Below are positions 32,893 to 41,991 of a stretch of DNA of 64,000 nucleotides, piece after piece (the first letter of the stretch is position 1; the number at the start of each line of letters is the position of its first letter). The stretch spans positions 37,479 to 101,478 of the forward strand of contig JAAMEZ010000057.1 of assembly GCA_013322215.1 (NCBI GenBank), written 5' to 3'. The position numbers and the translations under genes were made by a program. A model generated the notes under the pieces. The model had not been told where the DNA came from, ran no database searches, and saw only the letters and a program-made list of their open reading frames with translations. The stretch is from Martinezella rhizogenes. Lineage in GTDB: Bacteria > Pseudomonadota > Alphaproteobacteria > Rhizobiales > Rhizobiaceae.

Positions 32893-34164
32893 ATGACCCT
32901 GACCGAGCGGAAGAATGCCGCCATTTCCCGCGGCGTCGGCATGACGACGCAGATCTATGCCGATCGCGCCGAAAACGCCGAGATCTGGGACAAGGAAGGC
33001 AATCGCTACATCGATTTTGCCTCCGGCATCGCCGTGGTGAATACCGGCCACCGGCACCCCCGCGTGATTGCCGCCGTCAAGGAGCAGCTCGACCGCTTCA
33101 CGCACACCTGCCACCAGGTCGTGCCCTATGAGAATTATGTCCATCTGGCCGAGCGTCTGAACGCGATCGTTCCCGGCGATTTCGCCAAGAAGACGATCTT
33201 CGTGACGACCGGTGCGGAAGCGGTTGAAAACGCCGTCAAGATCGCCCGCGCCGCTACGGGCCGCTCCGCCATCATCGCCTTCGGCGGCGGCTTCCACGGC
33301 CGCACCTTCATGGGCATGGCGCTGACCGGCAAGGTCGCGCCCTACAAGATCGGCTTCGGCCCCATGCCGGGCGATGTCTTCCATGCACCGTTCCCCGTGC
33401 CGCTGCATGGCGTGAGCGTCGAGCAATCGCTCGCCACGCTGAAGAAGCTGTTTGCCGCCGATGTCGATCCGCAGCGTGTCGCCGCCATCATTCTGGAACC
33501 CGTGCAAGGCGAAGGCGGCTTCTATCCCGCGCCGGCGGCCTTCATGAAAGCGCTGCGCGAGATCTGCGACCAGCACGGCATTCTCCTGATCGCCGACGAG
33601 GTGCAGACGGGCTTTGCGCGCACCGGCAAGATGTTCGCGATGGATCACCATGAGGTTTCGGCCGATCTCGTCACCATGGCAAAGAGCCTTGCCGGCGGCT
33701 TCCCGCTCGCAGCCGTCACCGGCCGCGCCGAAGTCATGGACGCCCCCGGTCCCGGCGGCCTCGGCGGCACCTATGGCGGCAATCCGATCGGCATCGCCGC
33801 TGCCCATGCCGTGCTCGACGTCATCGCCGAGGAGGGCCTATGCGACCGCGCCAATCAACTTGGCTCGCGCCTGAAGCAGCGGCTGGAATCGCTGCGCGAC
33901 AAGGTGCCCGAGATCGCCGACATCCGCGGCCCCGGCTTCATGAATGCGGTCGAATTCAACGACGCGACGACGAAGCTGCCGAGTGCGGACTTCGCCAACA
34001 AGGTGCGGCTGATCGCGCTCGACAAGGGTCTGATCCTTTTGACCTGCGGCGTCCACGGCAATGTCATCCGCTTCCTGTCGCCGCTCACCATTCAGGACGG
34101 CGTGTTCAGCGAGGCGCTCGACATTCTCGAGGCATCGCTGCTGGAGGCAAGCGCCTCCCATTAA
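32893..34164 (+). CDS. gabT: 4-aminobutyrate--2-oxoglutarate aminotransferase
   Basis: GabT (423 residues) moves the amino group of GABA to 2-oxoglutarate, giving succinate semialdehyde. It is a fold-type I, class III PLP enzyme: YIDFASGIAVVNTGHRHP near the N-terminus, FVTTGAEAVENAVKIARAAT (phosphate loop), IIAFGGGFHGRT, LIADEVQTGFARTGK, and the PLP lysine 264 in TMAKSLAGGFPLAAV. Substrate assignment to GABA rests on close similarity to GabT and on the adjacent gabD. First gene of gabTD, divergent from the MerR-XRE-cupin regulator. Confidence 0.93.
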   Translation: MTLTERKNAAISRGVGMTTQIYADRAENAEIWDKEGNRYIDFASGIAVVNTGHRHPRVIAAVKEQLDRFTHTCHQVVPYENYVHLAERLNAIVPGDFAKKTIFVTTGAEAVENAVKIARAATGRSAIIAFGGGFHGRTFMGMALTGKVAPYKIGFGPMPGDVFHAPFPVPLHGVSVEQSLATLKKLFAADVDPQRVAAIILEPVQGEGGFYPAPAAFMKALREICDQHGILLIADEVQTGFARTGKMFAMDHHEVSADLVTMAKSLAGGFPLAAVTGRAEVMDAPGPGGLGGTYGGNPIGIAAAHAVLDVIAEEGLCDRANQLGSRLKQRLESLRDKVPEIADIRGPGFMNAVEFNDATTKLPSADFANKVRLIALDKGLILLTCGVHGNVIRFLSPLTIQDGVFSEALDILEASLLEASASH

Positions 34165-34236
34165 CGGACGCGATCCACGTAGTTCCTTTTATCCACCCGC
34201 GCGGCCTGCCGGGCGAAACCTGTCGGAGTGCATAGC

Positions 34237-35718
34237 ATGTCCTTTACAACAGCAATGACCAAGCATGTGCCTTTCTCCTCGCGCTTCCTGCGCGCCGCCG
34301 GTTATATCAACGGCGCCTGGACGGCCGGCGAGGCAACGAAGACATTCGACGTCATCAATCCCGCCACCGGCGAAGTGCTCGCCTCGCTGCCCGATATGGG
34401 TGCCGCCGAGACGACGGCTGCCATCGATGCTGCCTATATCGCCCAGGTCGCCTGGGCCGCCCGCCCGGCCAAGGAACGCGCCGCAACCTTACGCAAATGG
34501 TTCGATCTCATGATCGCCAATGCCGATGAGCTGGCGGCGATCCTGACCGCCGAAATGGGCAAGCCGCTGCCGGAAGCCAGAGGCGAGATCCTCTACGCCG
34601 CCTCCTATGTCGAATGGTATGCGGAAGAGGCCAAGCGCATCTACGGCGAAACCATCCCCGCCCCCTCCAACGACAAGCGCATGGTCGTCATCAAACAGCC
34701 GGTCGGCGTCGTCGGCACGATCACGCCCTGGAATTTCCCGGCCGCGATGATCGCCCGCAAGATCGCGCCGGCGCTGGCTGTCGGCTGCACCGTCGTTTCG
34801 AAGCCCGCCGAACAGACGCCGCTGACGGCGATTGCGCTTGCCGTTCTCGCGGAAGAAGCAGGCATCCCGGCCGGCGTTCTCAATATCATCGTCGGTGTAG
34901 ACGGCCCGGCGATCGGTCGCGAACTCTGCGGCAATGCCAAGGTGCGCAAGATCAGCTTCACCGGATCGACCGAAGTCGGTCGCATCTTGATGCGCCAGTG
35001 TGCCGACCAGATCAAGAAGGTCAGCCTAGAGCTTGGTGGCAATGCGCCCTTCATCGTTTTCGACGATGCCGATCTCGATGCCGCCGTCGAAGGTGCCATG
35101 GCTTCGAAATACCGCAATGCCGGCCAGACCTGCGTCTGCGCCAACCGCATCTATGTCCAGTCCAACGTCTATGACGCCTTCGCTACCAAGCTCGCCGCAA
35201 AGGTTGGCGAGCTTTCTGTCGGCGACGGTTTCAAGCCGGGTGTGACGGTTGGACCGCTGATCGACGAACAGGGTGTCGCCAAGGCCGAAGACCACGTTCG
35301 TGACGCCGTCTCCAAGGGTGCTCGCGTTGCCTTTGGCGGCAAGCGCATCGAAGGTGCCGGCACCTTCTTCGCGCCGACCATCCTGACGGGCGTCGACCGC
35401 AGCATGAAGGTTGCCCGCGAGGAAACCTTCGGCCCCGTTGCGCCACTCTTCCGCTTCGACACGGTCGAAGATGTCATCGCCCAGGCGAACGACACCGAAT
35501 TCGGTCTCGCCGCCTATTTCTTCGCCGGCGACCTGAAGAAGGTCTGGCGCGTGGCGGAAGCGCTGGAATACGGCATGGTCGGCATCAATACCGGATTGAT
35601 GTCGTCGGAAACGGCTCCCTTCGGCGGCATCAAGCAATCCGGCCTCGGCCGCGAAGGCTCGCGCCACGGCGCCGACGACTATCTGGAAATGAAGTATCTT
35701 TGCATCGGCAATCTATAG
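34237..35718 (+). CDS. gabD: NAD(P)-dependent succinate-semialdehyde dehydrogenase
   Basis: GabD (493 residues) oxidises succinate semialdehyde to succinate and completes the GABA shunt. The aldehyde dehydrogenase fold is clear: TPWNFPAAMIARKIAPAL, SKPAEQTPLTA, FTGSTEVGRILM, the general base Glu265 in LELGGNAPF and the nucleophile Cys299 in NAGQTCVCANR. The C-terminal SETAPFGGIKQSGLGREGS is typical of GabD. ATG 34237 was chosen for the CGGAG upstream; a GTG nine bases earlier and an ATG 18 bases later are alternatives. It lies 72 bases after gabT. Confidence 0.95.
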   Translation: MSFTTAMTKHVPFSSRFLRAAGYINGAWTAGEATKTFDVINPATGEVLASLPDMGAAETTAAIDAAYIAQVAWAARPAKERAATLRKWFDLMIANADELAAILTAEMGKPLPEARGEILYAASYVEWYAEEAKRIYGETIPAPSNDKRMVVIKQPVGVVGTITPWNFPAAMIARKIAPALAVGCTVVSKPAEQTPLTAIALAVLAEEAGIPAGVLNIIVGVDGPAIGRELCGNAKVRKISFTGSTEVGRILMRQCADQIKKVSLELGGNAPFIVFDDADLDAAVEGAMASKYRNAGQTCVCANRIYVQSNVYDAFATKLAAKVGELSVGDGFKPGVTVGPLIDEQGVAKAEDHVRDAVSKGARVAFGGKRIEGAGTFFAPTILTGVDRSMKVAREETFGPVAPLFRFDTVEDVIAQANDTEFGLAAYFFAGDLKKVWRVAEALEYGMVGINTGLMSSETAPFGGIKQSGLGREGSRHGADDYLEMKYLCIGNL

Positions 35719-35725
35719 CCGACTA

Positions 35726-36499
35726 TCAAGTTGAGGTGATGTGAATGCGGCCCTGCCACAAGCGGGCCGCACTCAGCCGACCGGTGTGAAAAGCGCCGGT
35801 ATCGAGATTGAGCCTGAGACCATTGACTTCGGCTCGGCTGATCGGTGTATGGCCATGTATGATCAGCTTCGGCAGCGGCTGTGCACTGTCGTAGAAACGC
35901 GAGCGGATGAAGACGAGGTCATCGTCTTGCTGATCTGCAATCGTCCGATCCGGATCGATGCCGGCATGGACGAACAGGGCCTTCGGCGTGTCCAGCAGGA
36001 TCGGCAGGCGACGCAGGAAATTGACGTGATCGTCCGGCAGCCAGGTTCGGATGAACGTGTCGAGCTTCTTCTGCTTGGGATATAGCTGCTGCAACCGAGG
36101 GATATCCACGCCATAGGAGGCGAGCGTCGCATCGCCGCCGAGCCCCACCCACTCCTCAAGCGATATCTCGCCATCGACATAGGAAAGCATCGCCATTTCA
36201 TGATTGCCGGTGAGGCATATGCGGTCGAAACCATTCGGTGGCGGCGCCATCAGGCGGCCGACCACCTGCGCCGATGCCGGACCGCGATCGATGAAATCCC
36301 CGAGCATGATGATGAGTTTCCTGCCGGGCAGCCCCACCGCATCGGCGAAGATCTTGCGCTCCAGTGCGCTCAGGAGATCGTAACGGCCATGGACGTCGCC
36401 GATCACATAGGTGGGCATGTCGAGGTGTTCGAGCCATTCCCGACGCCGACGATGGCCGAAGCCATTCGCCATTTTTTCGCGTATCCTAGACGCCGCCAT
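35726..36499 (-). CDS. metallophosphoesterase (PPP-type serine/threonine phosphatase-like)
   Basis: A 257-residue calcineurin-like phosphoesterase. All metal-binding signatures are present in order: GDVHGRYDLL, GDFIDRGP, GNHEMAM, VHAGIDP and HGHTPI, with LDTGAFHTGRL near the end. This pattern is that of bacterial PPP-family phosphatases (PrpA/PrpE-like) or diadenosine tetraphosphatase relatives. Target unknown. It is convergent with gabD, stops only seven bases apart. ATG 36499 was chosen, with AGGCAG upstream; the next ATG (about 36466) is possible. Confidence 0.88.
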   Translation of the reverse strand: MAASRIREKMANGFGHRRRREWLEHLDMPTYVIGDVHGRYDLLSALERKIFADAVGLPGRKLIIMLGDFIDRGPASAQVVGRLMAPPPNGFDRICLTGNHEMAMLSYVDGEISLEEWVGLGGDATLASYGVDIPRLQQLYPKQKKLDTFIRTWLPDDHVNFLRRLPILLDTPKALFVHAGIDPDRTIADQQDDDLVFIRSRFYDSAQPLPKLIIHGHTPISRAEVNGLRLNLDTGAFHTGRLSAARLWQGRIHITST

Positions 36500-36877
36500 G
36501 AAACTGCCTTTCGAGCGCACACCCCGGAACGCCTTAACTGTGTCTGCAAAAAGGACTCAAAAGCGACGATTCTTTGCCAGAGAGGCGGAAATCATCGCTG
36601 ATGACGGTTCTGGCAGCGGGCCTGAGCCTGCGGCACCAACCCGCCTTGCGGCAAAGCGTCCCGAACGGCGCCTTTATGCATGGAGAAAGTTGACAGCGCG
36701 TATCCGCAATCTTATCGCGCTAACCACGCTGGCGCGAGAAATTCCCGCCGTTCAACCTGAGAAAACGTGGGTGTCGGGCAGCTTCGGCACGAGCGCTGCC
36801 GGATTACCGACGCAAACGACATGCCTCAAACTGGAACGTCCCATTCATGGCGCCTGTAAACTTATCGTGAAGTCCTG
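36500..36877. other. intergenic region, no supported gene
   Basis: These 378 bases between the phosphatase start and the CopD-like gene hold a plus-strand open frame (36498-36878, 126 residues, very basic, starting on the opposite strand of the phosphatase start). It lacks a convincing ribosome site or recognisable similarity. No repeat or clear hairpin stands out. The promoter of the CopD-like gene should lie here. Confidence 0.4.
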
Positions 36878-37762
36878 ATGGAGACGACGACAGCGCTCGA
36901 ACTCTGCCGCTTCCTGCATGACGCATCCCTGATGCTTCTGTGGGGTGCCTGCGCCTATCTCTCCCTGTTCGTGCCGCAAACGCTGGCCCATATCGTGTGG
37001 CGCATGGTTGCAATACCGTTTTTGCTGATTACTGCGATTGCCGTTTTAACAGCCCTGGCCGCGCTGCCGGTGACGACGGCGAATATCGGCAGCGGCTGGA
37101 ACGATGCGCTCAATGCTAGCATGATCCATGACGTGGTTTTCGAAACCACGGTCGGGGTCGCCTGGCAGGCGCAGGCGCTGGCGGCCATCGTGATGGTTTG
37201 CGCCTTGCTGCTGCCGGAGAGCGGGCGCCGCCATGGATTGGCGCTGGGTGCGGGCCTTGGTCTCGCCTCGCTGTCGTTGACCGGGCATGCCTCGATGCTG
37301 GAAGGCTGGCTCAGGCAGGCGCATCGGGCCAATGATATACTGCATGTGCTTGCCGGCGGCGGCTGGCTGGGAGCGCTGGTGCCGCTGCTCTCCATTCTTC
37401 GGCTTCTCGGCCGGCCGGAATGCAGGGCGGAAGCACGGATCGCGCTGCGCCGGTTCTCCAATGCCGGGCATGTCGCGGTCGCGCTCGTCATTCTCTCCGG
37501 CATCGTCAATACGCTGCTGATCCTGAAGCGTCTGCCGACGGACTGGTCTTCGCCCTATCAGATGCTGCTTGCCGTCAAGATCGTGCTGGTCGCCATCATG
37601 GCCGTGCTGGCCATCATCAATCGCTACGTCTTCGTTCCCTGGATCGGCCGCAAGCCGACGCGCGCGCTACTGGCCCTTCGGCTTGGAAGCATCGCCGAGA
37701 TCGTCATCGGCATTGTCGTCATCGGCCTGGTCGCCGTCTTCGGGATGCTGGAGCCGGTCTAG
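36878..37762 (+). CDS. CopD-family integral membrane protein (copper transport/resistance)
   Basis: A 294-residue protein with about eight membrane segments. The CopD domain is visible in the second half: a conserved His in LTGHASMLEG, ANDILHVLAGGGWLGALVPLLS with further His, and KIVLVAIMAVLAIINRY. In Pseudomonas CopD moves copper across the inner membrane with periplasmic CopC. No copC is found upstream, so the gene stands alone. It is convergent with the isomerase gene, 18 bases between stops. Copper involvement is inferred from the family. Confidence 0.82.
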   Translation: METTTALELCRFLHDASLMLLWGACAYLSLFVPQTLAHIVWRMVAIPFLLITAIAVLTALAALPVTTANIGSGWNDALNASMIHDVVFETTVGVAWQAQALAAIVMVCALLLPESGRRHGLALGAGLGLASLSLTGHASMLEGWLRQAHRANDILHVLAGGGWLGALVPLLSILRLLGRPECRAEARIALRRFSNAGHVAVALVILSGIVNTLLILKRLPTDWSSPYQMLLAVKIVLVAIMAVLAIINRYVFVPWIGRKPTRALLALRLGSIAEIVIGIVVIGLVAVFGMLEPV

Positions 37763-37780
37763 TTATCCGCTCCAGGGCGC

Positions 37781-38551
37781 CTAGCCGCCGAGCGATTTGA
37801 CGACCGCGCGAACGGCTGCCGCGTCTTGTGCTGCCGGCTTGTATTCCAGGCCCACCCTGCCGCGATAGCCCTGGGCGAAGAGCCAATCCAGCCGTTCCTT
37901 CAGATCGATGCGGCCCGTGCCGGGGTCGCTACGGCCCGGATGATCGGCGACATGGAGATGCACGATCCGGTCGATACGATCGCCGACGACCTCACGCGTA
38001 TCCTCGCCCATGACGGCCGAGTGATAGAGATCGTAGACGATGCCGATTTCGGGGCGGCCGACCTTGTCGATAATATCCAGGCCTTCTGTCGTCGAAGACA
38101 GATAATAGCCGACATGATCGATGGTCGTGTTCAATGGTTCAAGACCGAGCCGGACGCCGGACCCTTCGAGAATCTCGGCGCCGGCGCCAAGGGCGGCAAC
38201 GATGGCCGCCCGCTGATCAGCACGCGAACAATCGGGCAGGTCGTCGCCGGCCTGGGCAATGAGGACTCGCGCGCCGAGGCGTTGCGCGACGGCGACGGAC
38301 TGTTGCAGGCCCTTCAGCCACGCCTCTTTGTTTGCCGGATTCGTCAGCGCGATCATCGGTTCAGCCACCATACCGGAGACCGCGATGCCAGTCTCGGCAA
38401 CGACGGCCGCGATCGCATCGAGATCCTTGTTCGTCCAGTGCCAGAACTCGATGGCATCGAGCCCCGCCCCATGCGCCAGCCGGACACGATCCGCAAAAGC
38501 GTCGCCGTCGCGTGCGAACAACCACTCGATACAAGCCGAAAACTGCCGCAT
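37781..38551 (-). CDS. TIM-barrel sugar isomerase/epimerase (hydroxypyruvate isomerase-like)
   Basis: A 256-residue AP-endonuclease-2-type TIM barrel. Metal-site and family motifs: FADRVRLAHGAGLDAIEFWHW, VLIAQAGDD, GVRLGLEPLNTTIDHVGY (Glu), EIGIVYDLYHSAVM (Asp-x-x-His), IVHLHVADHPGRSDPGTG and GRVGLEYKP (Glu). This is the Hyi/OtnI branch, which interconverts hydroxypyruvate and tartronate semialdehyde or related 2-oxo-tetronates. The same fold also serves in keto-sugar pathways. The ATG at 38551 has GGAGGAGAA upstream. It follows the AraC gene on the same strand (81 bases) and probably belongs to the adjacent sugar locus. Confidence 0.85.
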   Translation of the reverse strand: MRQFSACIEWLFARDGDAFADRVRLAHGAGLDAIEFWHWTNKDLDAIAAVVAETGIAVSGMVAEPMIALTNPANKEAWLKGLQQSVAVAQRLGARVLIAQAGDDLPDCSRADQRAAIVAALGAGAEILEGSGVRLGLEPLNTTIDHVGYYLSSTTEGLDIIDKVGRPEIGIVYDLYHSAVMGEDTREVVGDRIDRIVHLHVADHPGRSDPGTGRIDLKERLDWLFAQGYRGRVGLEYKPAAQDAAAVRAVVKSLGG

Positions 38552-38632
38552 GAGATTCTCCTCCCTCAACCGGTCAGGAGCAATGCGCGAGATCGCCCGT
38601 GACTGCAAGAGGAACCAGGGCTGCAAGTCTCG

Positions 38633-39577
38633 CTAGCGATGATATTGCTGGGGCAGCCGCGGCATCGGGGGCTTGATGGCCTCGACATTGATGGCGGAAA
38701 GGACGCGCATGTCGCGGCGGAAATCAGAAGGCGTCATGCCTGCAATGTGGCGGAAGGATTTGTTGAAGGCGCTGATCGAGCCGAAGCCGCTGTCCATGGC
38801 CACCTGCAGCACGTTGGCGCCGTCCCGCATCAACATCGCCTGGGCACGCGACAGGCGCAGCAGGTTCACATATTTGGCCAGCGTCATGCCGGTGGATTTC
38901 TTGAAGAGATTCATCGCGTATTTCGGATGGAGATGCGCCGCCTTGGCGATATCGACCGTATCGATGTCGTGCAGAAAATTCTCGGCGATGAAATCGCACA
39001 TGCGCGCCAGGCTGCGCGAGGATTGCGGATGGGCCTGGTCGTTCGCCAGGCTTTCCTGCTTCTCCGGCACCATGCGATAGGGCTCGAAGGCGATGCGCTC
39101 CAGGCGCAGGAGAAGTTCAGCAACGGCATGTTCGGCCTTGGCACCGTCTTCGGACATGACATAACGGTGCCACCGCGCGAAATTCTCGTCGTCCGCAGCA
39201 TCGGTCGCCGAGCTGATCAAGGTCTGCCCGCGGATAAGGCGGCCGGAAATATCGAGCGGCAGGCGCAGGCGGAAAAAATGCACCAGCGGCAGATGCGCGC
39301 CGGCATAGATCGCATCCTCCGACAGTTCATCCAGCTGATGCGGTTGTCCGCCCCAGAAAAGGCAGATCTCGCCGGCTCTCAGGGTAAGCTCGTGATTGCC
39401 CACACGGTAGTGCACAGTCCCGCGGACGATGTAGTTGACTTCCACCTGCGCGTGCCAATGCGGCTTTGCCATCGGCAACGGGTGGTTATGGAACATCTGC
39501 AGGACATTTGGCAGCCCTTCGACACTGCTCGCACCCGGCTGATAAACCGCCCGTTGACCTACCTTACTTTTCGCCAA
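38633..39577 (-). CDS. AraC-family transcriptional regulator
   Basis: A 314-residue regulator with an N-terminal cupin sensor (PHWHAQVEVNYIVRGTVHYRV, LTLRAGEICLFWGGQPHQ) and a C-terminal double helix-turn-helix (about residues 195-290: DIDTVDIAKAAHLHPKYAMN, NVLQVAMDSGFGSISAFNKS). Overall layout resembles MelR/RhaR-type sugar activators. It is divergent from the ABC importer operon that starts 93 bases away, and so is likely its activator. The inducer is expected to be the transported sugar or a derivative. Confidence 0.9.
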   Translation of the reverse strand: MAKSKVGQRAVYQPGASSVEGLPNVLQMFHNHPLPMAKPHWHAQVEVNYIVRGTVHYRVGNHELTLRAGEICLFWGGQPHQLDELSEDAIYAGAHLPLVHFFRLRLPLDISGRLIRGQTLISSATDAADDENFARWHRYVMSEDGAKAEHAVAELLLRLERIAFEPYRMVPEKQESLANDQAHPQSSRSLARMCDFIAENFLHDIDTVDIAKAAHLHPKYAMNLFKKSTGMTLAKYVNLLRLSRAQAMLMRDGANVLQVAMDSGFGSISAFNKSFRHIAGMTPSDFRRDMRVLSAINVEAIKPPMPRLPQQYHR

Positions 39578-39669
39578 GTCGATGTTCCTTTTTTAGGAGA
39601 CAGAAGCGTACCGACAGCTAGTTTAAGCGTGTTCTCTTGAGGACGGCAATTGAAAAGGGAGGATTTTCA

Positions 39670-40944
39670 ATGCGTTTAAAACTTGTTGGAGCGACGGCGC
39701 TTGCTGCCCTGCTCGCTTCCGGTTCTGCCTTTGCAGAGCAAACCACCATTACAGTCTGGAGCTGGAACATCGCCGCATCGGCGCTGAAGTCCACGGTCGA
39801 GGGATTCAACAAGAAATATCCCGACATCAAGGTCGAGGTTCAAGACATCGGCAACCCGCAGGTCTTCGACAAGATGCTGGCTGCATGCGCGGCCGGCGGC
39901 GACGGTCTGCCCGACGTCATGTCGATCGAAAACCACAAGGCTTCGATCTTCTGGAACCGCTTTCCGGACTGCCTGACCGACCTGACGAAGCTCGGCTATA
40001 ATGATGCACTCAAGAAGCAGTTCCCGGATTTCAAGCGCGCCGAGCTCGAAGTCGGCGACGCCGCCTATGCAATGCCATGGGATTCCGGCCCGGTCACCAT
40101 GTTCTATCGCCGCGACATGTATGAAAAGGCAGGCGTTGATCCGGCAACGATCAAGACCTGGGACGATTTCATCGCCGCCGGTAAAAAGATCTCCGCCGCC
40201 AATCCCGGTGTCGTGATGACGCAGGCCGATCTCAACGGCGACAGCGAATGGTTCCGCATGCTCGCCAACGAACAGGGCTGCGGTTATTTTTCGGATGACA
40301 GCCAGAGCATCACCGTCAACCAGCCCGGCTGCGTCAAGGCGCTGGACAAGGTAAAGGAAATCAAGGACGCCGGCCTGATGACCGCGGCGAACTGGAACGA
40401 GAAAATCCAGGCGAACACGGCAAGCAAGGTGGCATCGCAGCTCTATGGCGGCTGGTACGAAGGCACTGTCCGCTCGACCTCGCCGGATCTCGCGGGTAAA
40501 TGGGGCGTCTATCCGATGCCGAGCATGACGGCCGACGGCCCGCATGCGGCCAATCTCGGCGGCTCGTCGCTGGCGATCTCGAACGGTTCCAAGAACAAGG
40601 AAGCCGCCTGGAAATTCCTCGAGTACACGCTTGGCACCAATGAGGGCCAGGTGACGATGCTGAAGTCCTTCGGGCTCGTGCCGTCGCTGCTGACGGCGGT
40701 TCAAGATCCCTTCGTCAACCAGCCGCAGCCTTATTGGGGCGGACAAAAGGTCTGGGCCGATATCCTCGCCACCCTGCCGAAGATCCGCCCAAGCCCCGGC
40801 ACCCAGTATTTCAGCGACGCGGATGAGGTCATAAAGGCCGTCCAGACGAAATACCTCGCAGGCGGCTATCCAAACGGCAAGGCCGCGCTCGACGATGCGG
40901 CCCAGCAGATCGCCTCGGCGACGGGCCTGCCGCTCGCGAAATGA
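39670..40944 (+). CDS. ABC transporter sugar-binding protein (family 1)
   Basis: A 424-residue periplasmic solute-binding protein with a Sec signal peptide (KLVGATALAALLASGSAFA, cleaved before EQTT). It has the MalE-like layout: TITVWSWNIAASALKSTVEG, DVMSIENHKASIFW, YAMPWDSGPVTMFYRRDMYE, and NLGGSSLAISNGSKNKEAAW. The ATG at 39670 has GGGAGG upstream; the frame opens at 39637. It is the first gene of an importer operon with two permeases and an ATPase. The ligand is probably a mono- or oligosaccharide. Confidence 0.93.
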   Translation: MRLKLVGATALAALLASGSAFAEQTTITVWSWNIAASALKSTVEGFNKKYPDIKVEVQDIGNPQVFDKMLAACAAGGDGLPDVMSIENHKASIFWNRFPDCLTDLTKLGYNDALKKQFPDFKRAELEVGDAAYAMPWDSGPVTMFYRRDMYEKAGVDPATIKTWDDFIAAGKKISAANPGVVMTQADLNGDSEWFRMLANEQGCGYFSDDSQSITVNQPGCVKALDKVKEIKDAGLMTAANWNEKIQANTASKVASQLYGGWYEGTVRSTSPDLAGKWGVYPMPSMTADGPHAANLGGSSLAISNGSKNKEAAWKFLEYTLGTNEGQVTMLKSFGLVPSLLTAVQDPFVNQPQPYWGGQKVWADILATLPKIRPSPGTQYFSDADEVIKAVQTKYLAGGYPNGKAALDDAAQQIASATGLPLAK

Positions 40945-40980
40945 GTGACACTGCCGGGCGCGCATCCCAAGCCGCGCTCG

Positions 40981-41077
40981 GCATCCCCGCCGCTCTAGAA
41001 TCAAAAAAGTAGAGCGTGACGTCGTTCGAAAACCGCCTACACTTTTCGGCGTCACGCTCTAGGGGCGGCGGGGATGC
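40981..41077. repeat. nested palindromic repeat between binding-protein and permease genes
   Basis: Outer arms GCATCCCCGCCGC (from 40981) and GCGGCGGGGATGC (to 41077) enclose inner arms TAGAGCGTGACG (41010-41021) and CGTCACGCTCTA (41050-41061), with a loop containing CGAAAACCGCC and ACTTTTCGG. The inner unit matches the rhizobial intergenic repeat usually seen as AGCATGAT...ATCATGCT. In the transcript it would form a long hairpin that could stabilise the binding-protein mRNA relative to the permease part. Confidence 0.75.
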
Positions 41078-41130
41078 GACGTCACGCATCATTTCCCTGC
41101 GCATAAATGCGCATAAAGGAGAAGGCTTTC

Positions 41131-41991
41131 ATGCGGTTGCGAAACCGGAGCGCCTATGCGTTCCTTGCACCCTATCTTCTGGTGTTCGCCGCTTTCTGGG
41201 TCTGGCCGATCATCGATTCGTTCCTGATTTCGTTCCAGAACACCCGAGTCAATCCGTGGACCTTCAATCTGTCGCTCAATTGGGGGCGCCTGTTCGGCGA
41301 CCCGGCATTCTACAACGCGCTTCAAAACACGCTGATCATCCTGATCGTCCAGGTGCCTGTCATGATCACGCTCGCCACGGTCATGGCGGTGCTGCTGAAT
41401 TCACCGCTGTTGAAGGCCCGCGGCATTTTTCGCTTTGCTTTCTTCGCACCCGTCGTCGTCGGAGAGGTGGCCTATGCCGCCGTCTTCCGCCTGATGTTCA
41501 ACGTCGATTTCGGCATCGTCAACAAGCTGATCGGCGCGGTCGGCTTCGCGCCGGTGTCGTGGTTCGCCGAATCGCATGCCGCAATGGTGCTCATCATCAT
41601 CGCCGTCACCTGGCGCTGGGCGGGTTATAACGCCATCATCATCCTGTCCGGTCTGCAATCGATCCCCGAGGATGTCTACGAGGCCGCAACCCTCGACCGC
41701 GTCAGCCGCTTCAAGCAGTTCATCCACATCACCCTGCCATTGTTGAAGCCGATCATTCTGTTCTGCGTCGTCCTGTCCGTCATCGGCACCATGCAGCTCT
41801 TCACCGAACCATATCTGATCACCAACAGGGGTGGCCCCGGCGGCGGTACGGAGACGCTCGGCCTGCTGCTCTATCGCCAGGCCTTCCAGTCGACCAACTT
41901 CGGCTATGCCTCGGCGATCGCCTATACGATGGCGGCGCTTGCGGTAGCCATCTCTCTTCTCAATCTCTGGGTGGGGCGCGAACCGAAATGA
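41131..41991 (+). CDS. ABC sugar transporter permease (MalF/UgpA type)
   Basis: A 286-residue inner-membrane permease with six hydrophobic segments, beginning YAFLAPYLLVFAAFWVWPII. The EAA loop, which contacts the ATPase, reads EDVYEAATLDRVSRFKQFIH and is followed by ITLPLLKP. The ATG at 41131 was chosen because AAGGAGAAG lies seven bases upstream; an ATG at 41107 would add eight residues. It overlaps the next permease by four bases (ATGA). Confidence 0.95.
   Translation: MRLRNRSAYAFLAPYLLVFAAFWVWPIIDSFLISFQNTRVNPWTFNLSLNWGRLFGDPAFYNALQNTLIILIVQVPVMITLATVMAVLLNSPLLKARGIFRFAFFAPVVVGEVAYAAVFRLMFNVDFGIVNKLIGAVGFAPVSWFAESHAAMVLIIIAVTWRWAGYNAIIILSGLQSIPEDVYEAATLDRVSRFKQFIHITLPLLKPIILFCVVLSVIGTMQLFTEPYLITNRGGPGGGTETLGLLLYRQAFQSTNFGYASAIAYTMAALAVAISLLNLWVGREPK

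Noticed and set aside
36498..36878. Plus-strand open frame of 126 residues between the phosphatase and CopD genes
   Set aside because: No ribosome site, very basic composition, start overlapping the opposite phosphatase start, no recognised similarity.
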